Source of the DNA: Microbacterium sp. LKL04 | Lineage (GTDB): Bacteria > Actinomycetota > Actinomycetes > Actinomycetales > Microbacteriaceae | Direction of reading: 5' to 3' | DNA length: 64,000 nt | Assembly: GCF_900102005.1 (NCBI RefSeq) | Contig: NZ_LT627736.1 | Span: 1,612,001 to 1,676,000, forward strand | Part shown: positions 42,797-52,260 of the stretch, in pieces | Numbering within the stretch: the first letter of the stretch is position 1 | Layout of the letters: the number at the start of each line of letters is the position of its first letter | The notes under the pieces: model-generated | What the model saw: only the letters and a program-made list of their open reading frames with translations | What the model was told of the DNA's origin: nothing | The model's database searches: none | Made by a program: the position numbers and the translations under genes

Positions 42797-45700
42797 GTGT
42801 CCAGTCAGGCGACCGGCGTGGGAACTACGAGCGACGGGGAGTTCGGAGCCAACGAATGGCTCGTCGCAGAGCTGTACGAGCAGTACAGCCGCGACAAGAA
42901 CTCGGTGGACAAGGAGTGGTGGCCGATCCTCGAGGCCTACACCCCCGACGCCCCCTCCGGCGGAGCCGGCGCAGCGAGCGCCGCACCGGCGGCATCCGCT
43001 CCGGCAGAGTCCGCGGCCCCCGCAGCCGCGCCCACGTCTGACTCTCGTCCCGCCGCCACCGGCGTCCAGCCCGTGGCGCGCACGACGGCACGGCCCGCCG
43101 CGCCCCAGCCGATCCCCGCCGAGGCGCCCAAGGCCGCCCCCGCGGGCGAGAAGGCGACCCTCGAGGACACCGTCACTCCGCTGCGCGGCCTGCCGAAGAC
43201 CCTCGCCGCGAACATGGACGAGTCGCTGACCGTCCCCACCGCGACGAGCGTGCGCACCATCCCCGCGAAGCTGATGATCGACAACCGCATCGTCATCAAC
43301 AACCACATGTCCCGCACGCGTGGCGGCAAGGTGAGCTTCACCCACATCATCGGCTGGGCGCTCATCCAGGCCCTCAAGGCCTTCCCGACGCAGAACGTCT
43401 TCTACGCCGAGGTCGACGGCAAGCCGTCGGTCGTCGCGCCGGCGCACATCAACCTGGGCATCGCGATCGACCTCCCCAAGCCCGACGGCACGCGGGCTCT
43501 CATGGTCCCGAGCATCAAGCAGGCCGAGACCCTCACCTTCGGCGAATACCTCTCCGCCTACGAGGACCTCGTCCAGCGCGCCCGCAAGAACAAGCTGACC
43601 GCGGCCGACTTCCAGGGCACGACTGTGTCACTCACCAACCCCGGCGGCATCGGCACGGTCCACTCCGTCCCCCGTCTGATGAAGGGCCAGGGCTGCATCA
43701 TCGGCGCCGGCGCCCTCGACTACCCCGCCGAGTTCCAGGGCGCGAGCGAGAAGACGCTGGGCGAGCTCGGCATCGGCAAGACCATCACCCTGACGAGCAC
43801 GTACGACCACCGCGTCATCCAGGGTGCCGGCTCGGGCGAGTTCCTGAAGATCGTCCACCAGCTCCTCATCGGGCAGGAGGGGTTCTACGACGACATCTTC
43901 GCGGCCCTCCGCATCCCGTACTCCCCCATCCGCTGGTCGAGCGACATCAAGGTCGACATCGCCGAGCGCGTGGACAAGACCGCTCGTGTCCAGGAGCTCA
44001 TCAACTCCTACCGCGTGCGCGGCCACATGATGGCGGACATCGATCCGCTCGAGTACGTCCAGCGCACGCACCCCGACCTCGAGATCGAGAACCACGGGCT
44101 GACGTTCTGGGACCTCGACCGCGAGTTCGTCACGAACGGCTTCGGCGGCAAGCGCACGATGAAGCTCCGCGACATCCTCGGGATCCTCCGCGACTCGTAC
44201 TGCCGCACCGTCGGCGTCGAGTACATGCACATCCAGGACCCGACGCAGCGCAAGTGGTTCCAGGACAACCTGGAGATCAAGTACCAGAAGCCCGGTCACG
44301 ACGAGCAGCTGCGCGTCCTCGGCAAGCTCAACGAGGCCGAGGCTTTCGAGACCTTCCTGCAGACGAAGTTCGTCGGCCAGAAGCGCTTCAGCCTCGAGGG
44401 CGGCGAGTCGCTCGTCCCGCTGCTCGACCAGATCCTCCAGGGCGCCGCCGCAGAGGGCCTCGACGGCGCCGCGATCGCGATGGCGCACCGCGGTCGTCTC
44501 AACGTCCTCACCAACGTCGCCGGCAAGACGTACAGCCAGCTCTTCCGGGAGTTCGAAGGCTCCGTCGCCGTCGGTTCGAAGAGCGGGTCCGGCGACGTCA
44601 AGTACCACCTGGGCACGCAGGGCACCTTCGTCGCCGACGGCGGCGAAGAGCTCCCCGTCTACCTCGCGGCCAACCCCTCGCACCTCGAGACCGTCGACGG
44701 CGTCCTCGAGGGGATCGTCCGCGCCAAGCAGGACCGCCTGCCCATCGGCTCGTTCTCGTGGCTGCCGATCCTCGTCCACGGTGACGCGGCTTTCGCCGGC
44801 CAGGGCGTGGTGATGGAGACGTTGCAGATGTCCCGTCTGCGCGGCTACCGGACGGGCGGCACGGTCCACGTGGTCGTCAACAACCAGGTCGGCTTCACGA
44901 CCCTTCCGCTCGACGCGCGCACCTCGATCTATGCGACCGACGTGGCGAAGACCATCCAGGCGCCGATCTTCCACGTGAACGGCGACGACCCCGAGGCCGT
45001 CGTCCACGTGGCGGAGCTCGCGTTCCGGTACCGCCAGGAGTTCAACCGCGACGTCGTCATCGATCTCGTCTGCTACCGCCGCCGCGGACACAACGAGGGC
45101 GACGACCCCTCGATGACGCAGCCGCTCATGACGAACCTCATCGAGGCGAAGCGCTCGGTCCGCAAGCTCTACACCGAGGCTCTCGTCGGTCGTGGCGACA
45201 TCACCGAGGAGGAGTACGAGAAGGCCAAGCAGGACTTCCAGAACCGCCTCGAGATCGCCTTCGCCGAGATCCACGCCGCCCAGACCGGGACCTCGCCCGT
45301 CGTCTCGGCGGAGAGCCAGGCCGAGCCCGCGGTCGGCGAGCCCGACTCCACCGCCGTCGACCGCGACGTCATCGAGCGCATCGGCGATGCCTTCGTGAAC
45401 AAGCCCGAGGGCTTCACGGTGCACACGAAGCTCCAGCAGCTGCTCGACAAGCGCCACGACATGAGCCGCAACGGCAAGATCGACTGGGGCTTCGGCGAGC
45501 TGCTCGCCTTCGGATCGCTTCTGACCGAAGGGTCGAACGTCCGCCTCGCCGGTCAGGACGTCCGCCGCGGCACCTTCGTGACGCGGCACGCGGTCATGCA
45601 CGACCGGGCGAACGGCCAGGAATGGCTGCCGCTGGCGAACCTCAGCGACAACCAGGGCCGCTTCTACGCCTACGACTCCCTCCTCAGCGAGTATGCGGCG

Positions 45701-46501
45701 ATGGCCTTCGAGTACGGCTACTCCGTCGAACGCGCCGACACCCTCACCCTGTGGGAGGCCCAGTTCGGCGACTTCGCCAACGGCGCGCAGTCGGTCATCG
45801 ACGAATTCATCTCCTCGGCTGAGCAGAAGTGGGGCCAGCAGTCGGGCGTCGTGCTCCTGCTCCCCCACGGTTACGAGGGTCAGGGGCCGGACCACTCGTC
45901 GGCGCGCATCGAGCGCTACCTGCAGATGTGCGCGCAGGACAACATGACCGTCGCCCGCCCCTCGACGCCCGCGTCGTACTTCCACCTGCTGCGCCGCCAG
46001 GCCTATGCCCGTCCGCGGCGCCCGCTCGTGGTCTTCACCCCGAAGGCGATGCTGCGTCTGCGGAACGCGACGAGCCCCGTCGAGGACTTCCTCGAGGGCC
46101 GGTTCGAGCCGGTGATCGACGACGAGCGCTCGCTCGATCGCGAGGCCGTCACCCGCGTCCTCCTCCACGCCGGCAAGATCCACTGGGACCTCACCGCGGA
46201 GCTGGAGAAGAAGCCGAACGAGAAGGTCGCGCTCGTGCGCCTGGAGCAGTACTACCCGGCGCCGATCGATCAGCTCAACGCGATCCTCGACAGCTACCCG
46301 AACGCCGAGCTCTACTGGGTCCAGGAGGAGCCGGAGAACCAAGGCGCCTGGCCGTTCATCGCCCTCGAGGTGGTCAAGCACCTCCACGGCCGGACGATCA
46401 AGCGGATCTCGCGATCGGCTGCTGCCTCCACGGCCACCGGCTCGCCGAAGGTCCACGCGCGCCAGCACGCCGAGATCATGGACGAGGCGCTCAACTTCTG
46501 A
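42797..46501 (+). CDS. kgd: multifunctional 2-oxoglutarate decarboxylase/dehydrogenase Kgd
   Basis: A 1,234-residue actinobacterial fusion. The N-terminal E1o arm is GANEWLVAELYEQYSRD. An Ala/Pro-rich linker (about residues 55-120) follows, then an E2o-like acyltransferase domain with the active-site DHR (His338), but no lipoyl domain. The thiamine-diphosphate E1o domain has HRGRLNVL (His564) and NGDDPEAVVHV-GDDPS segments. It handles the 2-oxoglutarate step of the TCA cycle, usually with SucB partners and GarA-type regulation. Starts at GTG, divergent from guaB1 with a 148-bp gap. Confidence 0.97.
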   Translation: MSSQATGVGTTSDGEFGANEWLVAELYEQYSRDKNSVDKEWWPILEAYTPDAPSGGAGAASAAPAASAPAESAAPAAAPTSDSRPAATGVQPVARTTARPAAPQPIPAEAPKAAPAGEKATLEDTVTPLRGLPKTLAANMDESLTVPTATSVRTIPAKLMIDNRIVINNHMSRTRGGKVSFTHIIGWALIQALKAFPTQNVFYAEVDGKPSVVAPAHINLGIAIDLPKPDGTRALMVPSIKQAETLTFGEYLSAYEDLVQRARKNKLTAADFQGTTVSLTNPGGIGTVHSVPRLMKGQGCIIGAGALDYPAEFQGASEKTLGELGIGKTITLTSTYDHRVIQGAGSGEFLKIVHQLLIGQEGFYDDIFAALRIPYSPIRWSSDIKVDIAERVDKTARVQELINSYRVRGHMMADIDPLEYVQRTHPDLEIENHGLTFWDLDREFVTNGFGGKRTMKLRDILGILRDSYCRTVGVEYMHIQDPTQRKWFQDNLEIKYQKPGHDEQLRVLGKLNEAEAFETFLQTKFVGQKRFSLEGGESLVPLLDQILQGAAAEGLDGAAIAMAHRGRLNVLTNVAGKTYSQLFREFEGSVAVGSKSGSGDVKYHLGTQGTFVADGGEELPVYLAANPSHLETVDGVLEGIVRAKQDRLPIGSFSWLPILVHGDAAFAGQGVVMETLQMSRLRGYRTGGTVHVVVNNQVGFTTLPLDARTSIYATDVAKTIQAPIFHVNGDDPEAVVHVAELAFRYRQEFNRDVVIDLVCYRRRGHNEGDDPSMTQPLMTNLIEAKRSVRKLYTEALVGRGDITEEEYEKAKQDFQNRLEIAFAEIHAAQTGTSPVVSAESQAEPAVGEPDSTAVDRDVIERIGDAFVNKPEGFTVHTKLQQLLDKRHDMSRNGKIDWGFGELLAFGSLLTEGSNVRLAGQDVRRGTFVTRHAVMHDRANGQEWLPLANLSDNQGRFYAYDSLLSEYAAMAFEYGYSVERADTLTLWEAQFGDFANGAQSVIDEFISSAEQKWGQQSGVVLLLPHGYEGQGPDHSSARIERYLQMCAQDNMTVARPSTPASYFHLLRRQAYARPRRPLVVFTPKAMLRLRNATSPVEDFLEGRFEPVIDDERSLDREAVTRVLLHAGKIHWDLTAELEKKPNEKVALVRLEQYYPAPIDQLNAILDSYPNAELYWVQEEPENQGAWPFIALEVVKHLHGRTIKRISRSAAASTATGSPKVHARQHAEIMDEALNF

Positions 46502-46512
46502 GCCTGCCGTTA

Positions 46513-46560
46513 CGGATACGGAAGAAGGCCCCGCTTCGGCGGGGCCTTCTTCCGTATCCG
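46513..46560. terminator. bidirectional terminator between kgd and rsrA
   Basis: A perfect 22-bp stem around a TTCG tetraloop. The inner half is GC-rich and the next outer part is GAAGAAGG/CCTTCTTC, giving T-rich runs on both strands. It ends kgd on one side and rsrA/sigR on the other; the rsrA stop is 17 bp away. Confidence 0.9.
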
Positions 46561-46576
46561 ACGCTCGAGATGCGCG

Positions 46577-46822
46577 TCAGTGGTGGGTCGCCTGTTCCGC
46601 CCGCAGGCGCGCGAGCACCTGGTCCCGAAGGTCCTCGGGCGCGGCCTCCTTGCAGGCGCGGGCGACCACCGCGGTCAGCGTCGTCGCCACGAGGGCTTCA
46701 TCCCGGCACGCCGCGCAGTTCTCGAGGTGCTCGGTGATGTCGGCGTGGCGGGTGTTGCAGACCTCGTTGCGCAGGTACTCCTCGAGATCCTTCTGGGCCT
46801 TGTCGCAACCGCAGTCGGTCAT
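46577..46822 (-). CDS. rsrA: zinc anti-sigma factor RsrA (mycothiol-system type)
   Basis: An 81-residue zinc-binding anti-sigma factor. The ZAS motif is [10 protein letters not shown]: His32, Cys36 and Cys39, with Cys4/Cys6 near the N-terminus as further ligand and sensor candidates. On thiol oxidation the protein loses zinc and releases SigR. It is expected in the cytosol in complex with SigR. ATGA overlap with sigR ensures co-production. Confidence 0.93.
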   Translation of the reverse strand: MTDCGCDKAQKDLEEYLRNEVCNTRHADITEHLENCAACRDEALVATTLTAVVARACKEAAPEDLRDQVLARLRAEQATHH

Positions 46823-47472
46823 TTCGCACTCCTTGTGGCGGGCACCTCGATGCCACGCTCCTTCGCATAGTCGGACAGCAGGTCGCGGAGCTGACGTCTG
46901 CCACGGTGCAGACGGCTCATGACCGTGCCGATGGGGGTTTTCATGATGTCCGCGATCTCCTGATACGCGAACCCTTCGACGTCCGCGAGGTACACGGCCA
47001 GTCGGAAGTCTTCGGGCAGGGACTGCAGGGCGTCTTTGACGACGGATGCCGGCATGTGATCGATCGCCTCGGCCTCGGCCGAGCGGGCCGAGGAGGCCGT
47101 CGTCGACTCCGCGCCGCCGAGCTGCCAGTCCTCGAGCTCGTCGATCGTGCCCTGGTAGGGCTCGCGCTGCTTCTTGCGGTACGTGTTGATGTACGTGTTC
47201 GTGAGGATCCGGTACAGCCACGCCTTGAGGTTGGTGCCCTGGGTGAAGGACGCCCAGGCGGCGAACGCCTTGACGAAGGTCTCCTGGACCAGATCGGATG
47301 CATCAGCGGGGTTGCGGGTCATCCGCATCGCCGCCGCGTAGAGCTGGTCCATGAAGGGGAGCGCCTGCTCCTCGAACTGGGTGCGCGGGTCTTCGACCGC
47401 CTGATCGTTCATCGCAGGCCAGTCTACGTCGGCCCATTCGGCGAGTTCCGGCGCGTCCAGTGTGGCGATCAT
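46819..47472 (-). CDS. sigR: ECF sigma factor SigR (SigH-like)
   Basis: A 217-residue ECF sigma factor. Region 2 contains [22 protein letters not shown] and [22 protein letters not shown]. Region 4 contains [42 protein letters not shown]. It directs RNA polymerase to thiol-stress genes. The ATG at 47472 is chosen for GAGAGGAG about 6 nt upstream; an in-frame ATG at 47412 and a TTG at 47517 are alternatives. A SigR-type promoter lies upstream (47516-47542). Confidence 0.93.
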   Translation of the reverse strand: MIATLDAPELAEWADVDWPAMNDQAVEDPRTQFEEQALPFMDQLYAAAMRMTRNPADASDLVQETFVKAFAAWASFTQGTNLKAWLYRILTNTYINTYRKKQREPYQGTIDELEDWQLGGAESTTASSARSAEAEAIDHMPASVVKDALQSLPEDFRLAVYLADVEGFAYQEIADIMKTPIGTVMSRLHRGRRQLRDLLSDYAKERGIEVPATRSAK

Positions 47473-47515
47473 CGCGCTCCTCTCCCGTCTGTGCACGTCG
47501 TCGACATGTCCATCC

Positions 47516-47542
47516 AACGAGCGAGGGGCTGGGCCTATTCCC
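47516..47542 (-). promoter_or_regulatory. SigR-type promoter of sigR-rsrA
   Basis: On the minus strand: GGGAAT at 47542-47537, then exactly 18 nt, then GTT at 47518-47516. This matches the SigR/SigH -35/-10 consensus (GGGAAT-N18-GTT). It lies about 44 bp before the sigR start, fitting positive autoregulation. Confidence 0.7.
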
Positions 47543-47563
47543 CGCGTCAGCGCGGAGCGCGGA

Positions 47564-48448
47564 TCAGGCGGTTCCGACCGGGAGTTCGATGCTCACCCGC
47601 GTGCCGCGCCCTTCGTGCGAGTCGACCGAGACGGTCCCGTCATGGCGGTCCACGATGGTGCGGACGAGGGCCAGCCCCAGGCCGCTCCCCGGCCGATCGC
47701 GTGCGTTCGATCCGCGCGCGAGCTCCTGGAGGACCGACGGCACGTCGGCGGCGGGGATGCCGCGACCCGTGTCGGCGACTTCGAGGACGATGCGACCGGA
47801 CCGCTCGATGCCGCGGATCTCCACCGCGTCGCCGGGGTCCGAGTACTTCACGGCGTTCGCGACGACGTTGTGGACGGCGGTGAAGAGCAGATCGGGATCG
47901 CCCACGACGGCCGGCAGAGGCCACGGCGCCGACGGCAGCGTGACGCGGATCTCCCTGGCGTGGGTGTCGCGGATCGTCGCGGCGACATCGGTGACGATGG
48001 CGCCGGGATCGACCGGAATGCGTTCCATGGGTGCGGTCTGCAGTTCGCCGAGCTTCCGGAGATCCCCCACCAGCCGCGCCATCCGGGTGGTCTGCGCGTC
48101 GATGGCCGCCAGCTGCGGTGTGGCGGCATCGCTGACCGCGACGGCGGCCCGGATCGCGGTGATGGGGTTCTTCAGTTCATGATCCAGCCGGTCGAGGAAC
48201 CGACGGTGCTCGGCGGCGGCGGACTGGAGCGCAGCCTGTGCCGCGCGGGATGACGCACGGCGCACCTGCGCCCGCCACATCGCGACGACGATCGTGACGA
48301 CGCCGACCAGCGCGGCCGCGAGGAGGATCGACGTTCCGAGCGGCATCGACACGGTGATCGTCCGCCGGTCGACGGCGAAGGCCACGCCGGCCACGACCAG
48401 GAGAGCGGCCGTCGGCAGCGCGGCGACGACGATGCGACGGCTGCTCAC
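47564..48448 (-). CDS. two-component sensor histidine kinase
   Basis: A 294-residue membrane kinase with two helices near the N-terminus (about residues 5-25 and 38-60) and almost no extracellular domain between them, so it probably senses something in or near the membrane. The HisKA box [15 protein letters not shown] holds His90, and the HATPase domain has N box VANAVKY, G1 VADTGRGIP and G2 GSGLGLALV. The N-box lacks nothing obvious. It is coupled to the response regulator upstream by a start-stop overlap. Confidence 0.9.
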   Translation of the reverse strand: MSSRRIVVAALPTAALLVVAGVAFAVDRRTITVSMPLGTSILLAAALVGVVTIVVAMWRAQVRRASSRAAQAALQSAAAEHRRFLDRLDHELKNPITAIRAAVAVSDAATPQLAAIDAQTTRMARLVGDLRKLGELQTAPMERIPVDPGAIVTDVAATIRDTHAREIRVTLPSAPWPLPAVVGDPDLLFTAVHNVVANAVKYSDPGDAVEIRGIERSGRIVLEVADTGRGIPAADVPSVLQELARGSNARDRPGSGLGLALVRTIVDRHDGTVSVDSHEGRGTRVSIELPVGTA

Positions 48449-49164
48449 GCGCGACGCACCGATCGGGTGAATCGGTAGCCGACCCCGGGGACGGTCTCGA
48501 TGTACGTCGGCGCGGACGCGTCATCCCGGAGGACGGATCGCAGTTCGGCGACGCGATTGTCGACGGCGCGGGTGTGCGCGGCGAAGTCGAATCCCCAGAC
48601 GACGCTGAGCAGACGCTCCCGGGCGTGGACCTCCCCGGGCCGCGTCATGAGGAACTCCAGCAGCTGGAACGCCTTGGGCGTGAGCGAGACCTCGATGCCG
48701 TCCCGCCAGACCCGTCGCGCGGGTCGGTCGAGGCGAAGGCCCTCCGCCTCGACCAGCTCCGCCGAGACGAGCCCGCCTGCTCCCGCCGCCACGCGGCGGA
48801 GGACCGCCCGACTCCGAGAGACGAGTTCCTGCGGGTCGAAGGGCTTGTTGAGATAGTCGTCGGCGCCTTCGTCGAGGGCCGCCGAGCGCTCCCCCGACTC
48901 GCCGACGTGGGTCAGCAGGATGACCGGCGTCGTGTCCCCTGCCCGCCGCAGACGCCGCAGGAGCTCGCGCCCGTCGACGACCGGCATGACGACGTCGCTC
49001 ACGACGATGTCGGGATGCCGGGACTCGATGATCCGCAGCGCTGCGGCGCCGTCCGCCGCCACGTCGACGTCGAATCCGCTGCGACTCAGGAAGGGAGCGA
49101 GGCTCTCTGTGATCGACTGCTCGTCGTCGACGAGGAGCAGTCGCGGCGTCGCTTCGGAGGACAT
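48445..49164 (-). CDS. OmpR-family response regulator
   Basis: A 239-residue regulator. The receiver domain (about residues 8-125) has LLVDDEQ, phosphoacceptor Asp57 in VVSDVVMP and Lys in YLNKPFDP. The C-terminal winged-helix Trans_reg_C domain has EVSLTPKAFQLLEFLMTRPG and YIETVPGVGYRF. TACGAT ends 6 nt before the ATG, so it is likely leaderless. It forms a two-gene unit with the histidine kinase. Targets are unknown; the neighbouring DUF3060 lipoprotein is a candidate. Confidence 0.93.
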   Translation of the reverse strand: MSSEATPRLLLVDDEQSITESLAPFLSRSGFDVDVAADGAAALRIIESRHPDIVVSDVVMPVVDGRELLRRLRRAGDTTPVILLTHVGESGERSAALDEGADDYLNKPFDPQELVSRSRAVLRRVAAGAGGLVSAELVEAEGLRLDRPARRVWRDGIEVSLTPKAFQLLEFLMTRPGEVHARERLLSVVWGFDFAAHTRAVDNRVAELRSVLRDDASAPTYIETVPGVGYRFTRSVRRA

Positions 49165-49180
49165 ACCGGGATCGTAGCGA

Positions 49181-49756
49181 TCAGGACAGGGGCGTCGTGA
49201 TGTTGGCGGTGCCCGCGTACGCGATGTCCGGGGTGCCGCTCTCCCAGCCGACGACGTTGATGTCGGCGCTCTTGTCGAACGCGATCCGGGTCGCCGACGT
49301 CATGACGACCGTCGCGCCGTCGCCCTTGATCGTGACCGTCCCGACCTCGGGGAGGAGCACACCGCCCGCACTCGCGAGGATCGTCACGGTGGTGCAGTCG
49401 CCGGTCAGCTCGACGTACATACCGTCGAGGTCGCGGCCGACGGTCGCCGACCCGTCGACGCACGTCAGGTTCTGCGTCACCAGCTCGCGCAGGCGCGTGC
49501 GGTCCAGCTGCGCGCGGACGTCGGGGTCCACCTCGGTGCTCGACTCCGCGTCCGGTGCCGCCGAGGCCTCGGACGCCGCCGGCGCCGGCGAGGCATCCGG
49601 AGCATCCGGCATCCACCCGCGCGGGTCCGAGGCCATGGGGGAGGCGCTCGACGCGGGGTCGGTGACGGCCACGGAGCACCCCGCGAGAAGAAGGGGTGCG
49701 AGGAAGGCTGCGGCGAGGACGACGGATCGGATGCCGACGCGTGAGGTGTGTTCCAT
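49181..49756 (-). CDS. DUF3060-type lipoprotein
   Basis: A 191-residue lipoprotein with lipobox LLLAGC (Cys near 27), then an Ala/Ser/Pro/Asp-rich linker of about 60 residues and a C-terminal beta-rich DUF3060-like domain (CVDGSATVGRDLDGMYVELTGDCTTVTILASAGG). The domain resembles short beta-solenoid repeats. It is probably displayed outside the membrane. TAGCGT ends 7 nt before the ATG. It stands 16 bp upstream of the response-regulator gene in the same orientation. Confidence 0.8.
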   Translation of the reverse strand: MEHTSRVGIRSVVLAAAFLAPLLLAGCSVAVTDPASSASPMASDPRGWMPDAPDASPAPAASEASAAPDAESSTEVDPDVRAQLDRTRLRELVTQNLTCVDGSATVGRDLDGMYVELTGDCTTVTILASAGGVLLPEVGTVTIKGDGATVVMTSATRIAFDKSADINVVGWESGTPDIAYAGTANITTPLS

Positions 49757-49859
49757 GGGATTCACGCTAGGGGGTCGATGTCGCCGCACTGTCGCCGCGA
49801 TGTCGCAGATCCGGAACATCGTCGTGACACTCGCTCATCGGCGGCGACGCCCCGTTCAG

Positions 49860-49865
49860 TAGGCT
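49860..49865 (+). promoter_or_regulatory. -10 hexamer for aroA
   Basis: TAGGCT, 7 nt before ATG. The intervening GGAGACG could also serve as a ribosome site if the transcript started further upstream, so leaderless use is likely but not sure. Confidence 0.45.
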
Positions 49866-49872
49866 GGAGACG

Positions 49873-51201
49873 ATGAGCGACGCCCCTTCCTCCCCCGCCC
49901 CCGCCGATGAGATTCCCGGCGGGTCCTGGCCGGCGCCCACGCCGGGCGAGCCGGTGCACGCACGCGTCTCGGTGCCCGGTTCGAAGTCGCTCACCAACCG
50001 TGAGCTCGTGCTCGCCGCCATCGCCGACGGGCCGAGCCTGCTGAGCGGCGCGCTCCACTCCGACGACTCCGCCCGTATGATCGATGCGCTCCGCGAGCTG
50101 GGCGTCAGGATCGACGCCGTTCCGGGCGACTCGCCGTTCGGGCCCGACCTGGACGTCACACCGCCCGCCTCGTTCACCGGGGGCACGACGATCGACTGCG
50201 GTCAGGCCGGCACGGTCATGCGCTTCGTCTCCCCCATCGCCGGCCTCGCTGTCGGCGATGTGCACGTCACAGCGCACCCCACGGCCATGCACCGTCCTAT
50301 GGGCGCGATGATCCAGGCCCTGCGCGAGGTCGGCGCCGACATCGACGACGCCGGAAGCTGGGCCCTCCCCTTCGAGGTCCGTGGCCATGGCCACATCCGC
50401 GGGGGCGAGGTGACGATCGACGCGAGTCAGTCGAGCCAGTTCGTCTCGGGGCTGCTGCTGGCCGCCGCCCGATTCGATGTGGGACTGCGACTGATCCACG
50501 AAGGCGAGCGCCTCCCCAGCCTGCCGCACATCGAGATGACCGTCGAGGCCCTGGCTCGACGCGGCGTCCACGTCGAGCACCCGACTCCGAACGAGTGGGT
50601 CGTCCCGGCCGGTCCCGTGCGCGGCAAGGACGTGGCGATCGAACCCGATCTCTCCAACGCGGCCCCCTTCCTCGCCGCGGCGATCCTGACCGACGGTTCG
50701 GTGACGGTCCCGGGGTGGCCCGCTCACTCGACCCAACCGGGGGCCCTGCTCGCCGACATCCTGCCGGTCATGGGCGCGCACGCGTCCCGTCGGGCCGGAG
50801 CGCTCACCGTCACCGCCGGTGACCGGATCGCCGGGGTCGACCTCGACCTCTCGGCGGCGAGCGAGCTGACACCCACGCTGTTCGCGCTCGCGGCCTTCGC
50901 GGACGCCCCGACGACGTTCCACGGCATCGGGCACATCCGTGGCCACGAGACCGATCGCATCGCCGCTCTCGTCGACAACCTCCGAGCCCTCGGCGGCGAC
51001 GCGGAGGAACGGGAGGACGGCATCCACATCCGTCCTCGCCCGCTGCACGGCGGGGTCTGGCGGGCTCATCACGATCACCGCATCGCCACGGCGGGCGCCG
51101 TGATCGGCCTGCGGGTACCGGGCGTCGTGGTGGACGACATCGGGACGACCGCGAAGACGATGCCCGAATTCCCCCAGTTGTGGGCGGACATGCTCGCGTG
51201 A
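49873..51201 (+). CDS. aroA: 5-enolpyruvylshikimate-3-phosphate synthase
   Basis: A 442-residue enzyme of the shikimate pathway (sixth step). SVPGSKSLTNRELVLAA is the phosphoenolpyruvate/shikimate-binding signature, followed by DCGQAGTVMRFVSPIAG, ASQSSQFVSGLLLAA and later HDHRIATAGAVIGLR. The length is close to other actinobacterial AroA proteins, with a short extra N-terminus. It is coupled to rsgA through a GTGA overlap. Confidence 0.97.
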   Translation: MSDAPSSPAPADEIPGGSWPAPTPGEPVHARVSVPGSKSLTNRELVLAAIADGPSLLSGALHSDDSARMIDALRELGVRIDAVPGDSPFGPDLDVTPPASFTGGTTIDCGQAGTVMRFVSPIAGLAVGDVHVTAHPTAMHRPMGAMIQALREVGADIDDAGSWALPFEVRGHGHIRGGEVTIDASQSSQFVSGLLLAAARFDVGLRLIHEGERLPSLPHIEMTVEALARRGVHVEHPTPNEWVVPAGPVRGKDVAIEPDLSNAAPFLAAAILTDGSVTVPGWPAHSTQPGALLADILPVMGAHASRRAGALTVTAGDRIAGVDLDLSAASELTPTLFALAAFADAPTTFHGIGHIRGHETDRIAALVDNLRALGGDAEEREDGIHIRPRPLHGGVWRAHHDHRIATAGAVIGLRVPGVVVDDIGTTAKTMPEFPQLWADMLA

Positions 51202-52238
51202 GCTGGCTCAGCGACGACGATGACGACGACCTCGACTTCGACGAGGCCGACATCCGCGTACGCCCCAACCCGAAGGCGAACCGGCCGCGCACCAAGCGAC
51301 GCCCGGCGCATGCCGACGCCCAGGTCGCCCGCGTGCTCGGCGTCGATCGCGGCAGGTACACCGTCCTCATCGACGAGGACGGTCCGAACGAGCGGCAGAT
51401 CCTCGCTTCTCGTGCACGGGAGCTCCGCAAACAACCCATCGTCAACGGGGATCGCGCCCGCGTCGTGGGCGACACGTCCGGGGATGACGGCACCCTCGCA
51501 CGGATCGTCGGAATCGAGGAACGCACCTCGCTCCTGCGACGCAGCGCCGACGACACCGACCACATCGAGCGGATCATCGTCGCCAACGCCGATCAGCTCC
51601 TCGTCGTCGTCGCGGCGGCCGACCCGGAGCCGCGACCGCGTCTGGTCGATCGCTACCTGATCGCTGCGCTGGATGCCGGAATGCACCCGATGCTCGTCGT
51701 CACCAAGACGGACCTCGCGGACCCGACGGCATTCCTCGCCCATTTCGAGGGTCTCGACGACCTCGAGGTCTTCACGAGCGGTCGCGACGCCATGCCGGTC
51801 GACGTCATCGGCGCGCGTCTCGCAGGCCATTCGACGGTCTTCGTCGGGCATTCCGGCGTCGGCAAGTCGACACTCGTCAACGCGCTGGTCCCCGACGCGC
51901 TCCGCGCGATCGGGCACGTGAACGAGGTCACCGGACGCGGTCGTCACACGTCCAGCTCCGCCGTCTCGCTGCGGTACGCCGGCCAGGACGGCCGCGGCTG
52001 GGTCATCGACACCCCGGGGGTGCGCTCGTTCGGCCTCGGGCACGTCGATCCCGCCAACATCCTGCGGGCCTACACCGATCTGGCGGCCGTCGCGGAGGAG
52101 TGCCCCCGCGGGTGCACCCACCTCCCCGACGCCCCCGACTGCGCCATCGCCGAGGCTGTGGCCGAGGGTCGCCTCGGCGAACGGGGAGCCGCACGCCTCG
52201 ACTCCCTGCAGCGGCTGCTCGCCACCTTCGCCACCTGA
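51198..52238 (+). CDS. rsgA: ribosome small-subunit-dependent GTPase RsgA
   Basis: A 346-residue circularly permuted GTPase that helps mature the 30S subunit. An N-terminal acidic stretch precedes an OB fold (about 30-120). The GTPase motifs occur in permuted order: TKTD (G4) first, then GHSGVGKST (G1) and DTPGVRSFG (G3). The zinc-binding C-terminus has CPRGCTHLPDAPDC. The GTG start overlaps the aroA stop. Confidence 0.95.
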   Translation: MSWLSDDDDDDLDFDEADIRVRPNPKANRPRTKRRPAHADAQVARVLGVDRGRYTVLIDEDGPNERQILASRARELRKQPIVNGDRARVVGDTSGDDGTLARIVGIEERTSLLRRSADDTDHIERIIVANADQLLVVVAAADPEPRPRLVDRYLIAALDAGMHPMLVVTKTDLADPTAFLAHFEGLDDLEVFTSGRDAMPVDVIGARLAGHSTVFVGHSGVGKSTLVNALVPDALRAIGHVNEVTGRGRHTSSSAVSLRYAGQDGRGWVIDTPGVRSFGLGHVDPANILRAYTDLAAVAEECPRGCTHLPDAPDCAIAEAVAEGRLGERGAARLDSLQRLLATFAT

Positions 52239-52260
52239 TCACTCGTCCTAAGATGGTCGG

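Noticed and set aside
43628-46468. 946-codon open frame antisense to kgd
   Set aside because: kgd is certain on the other strand; the antisense product is composition-biased with no domain.
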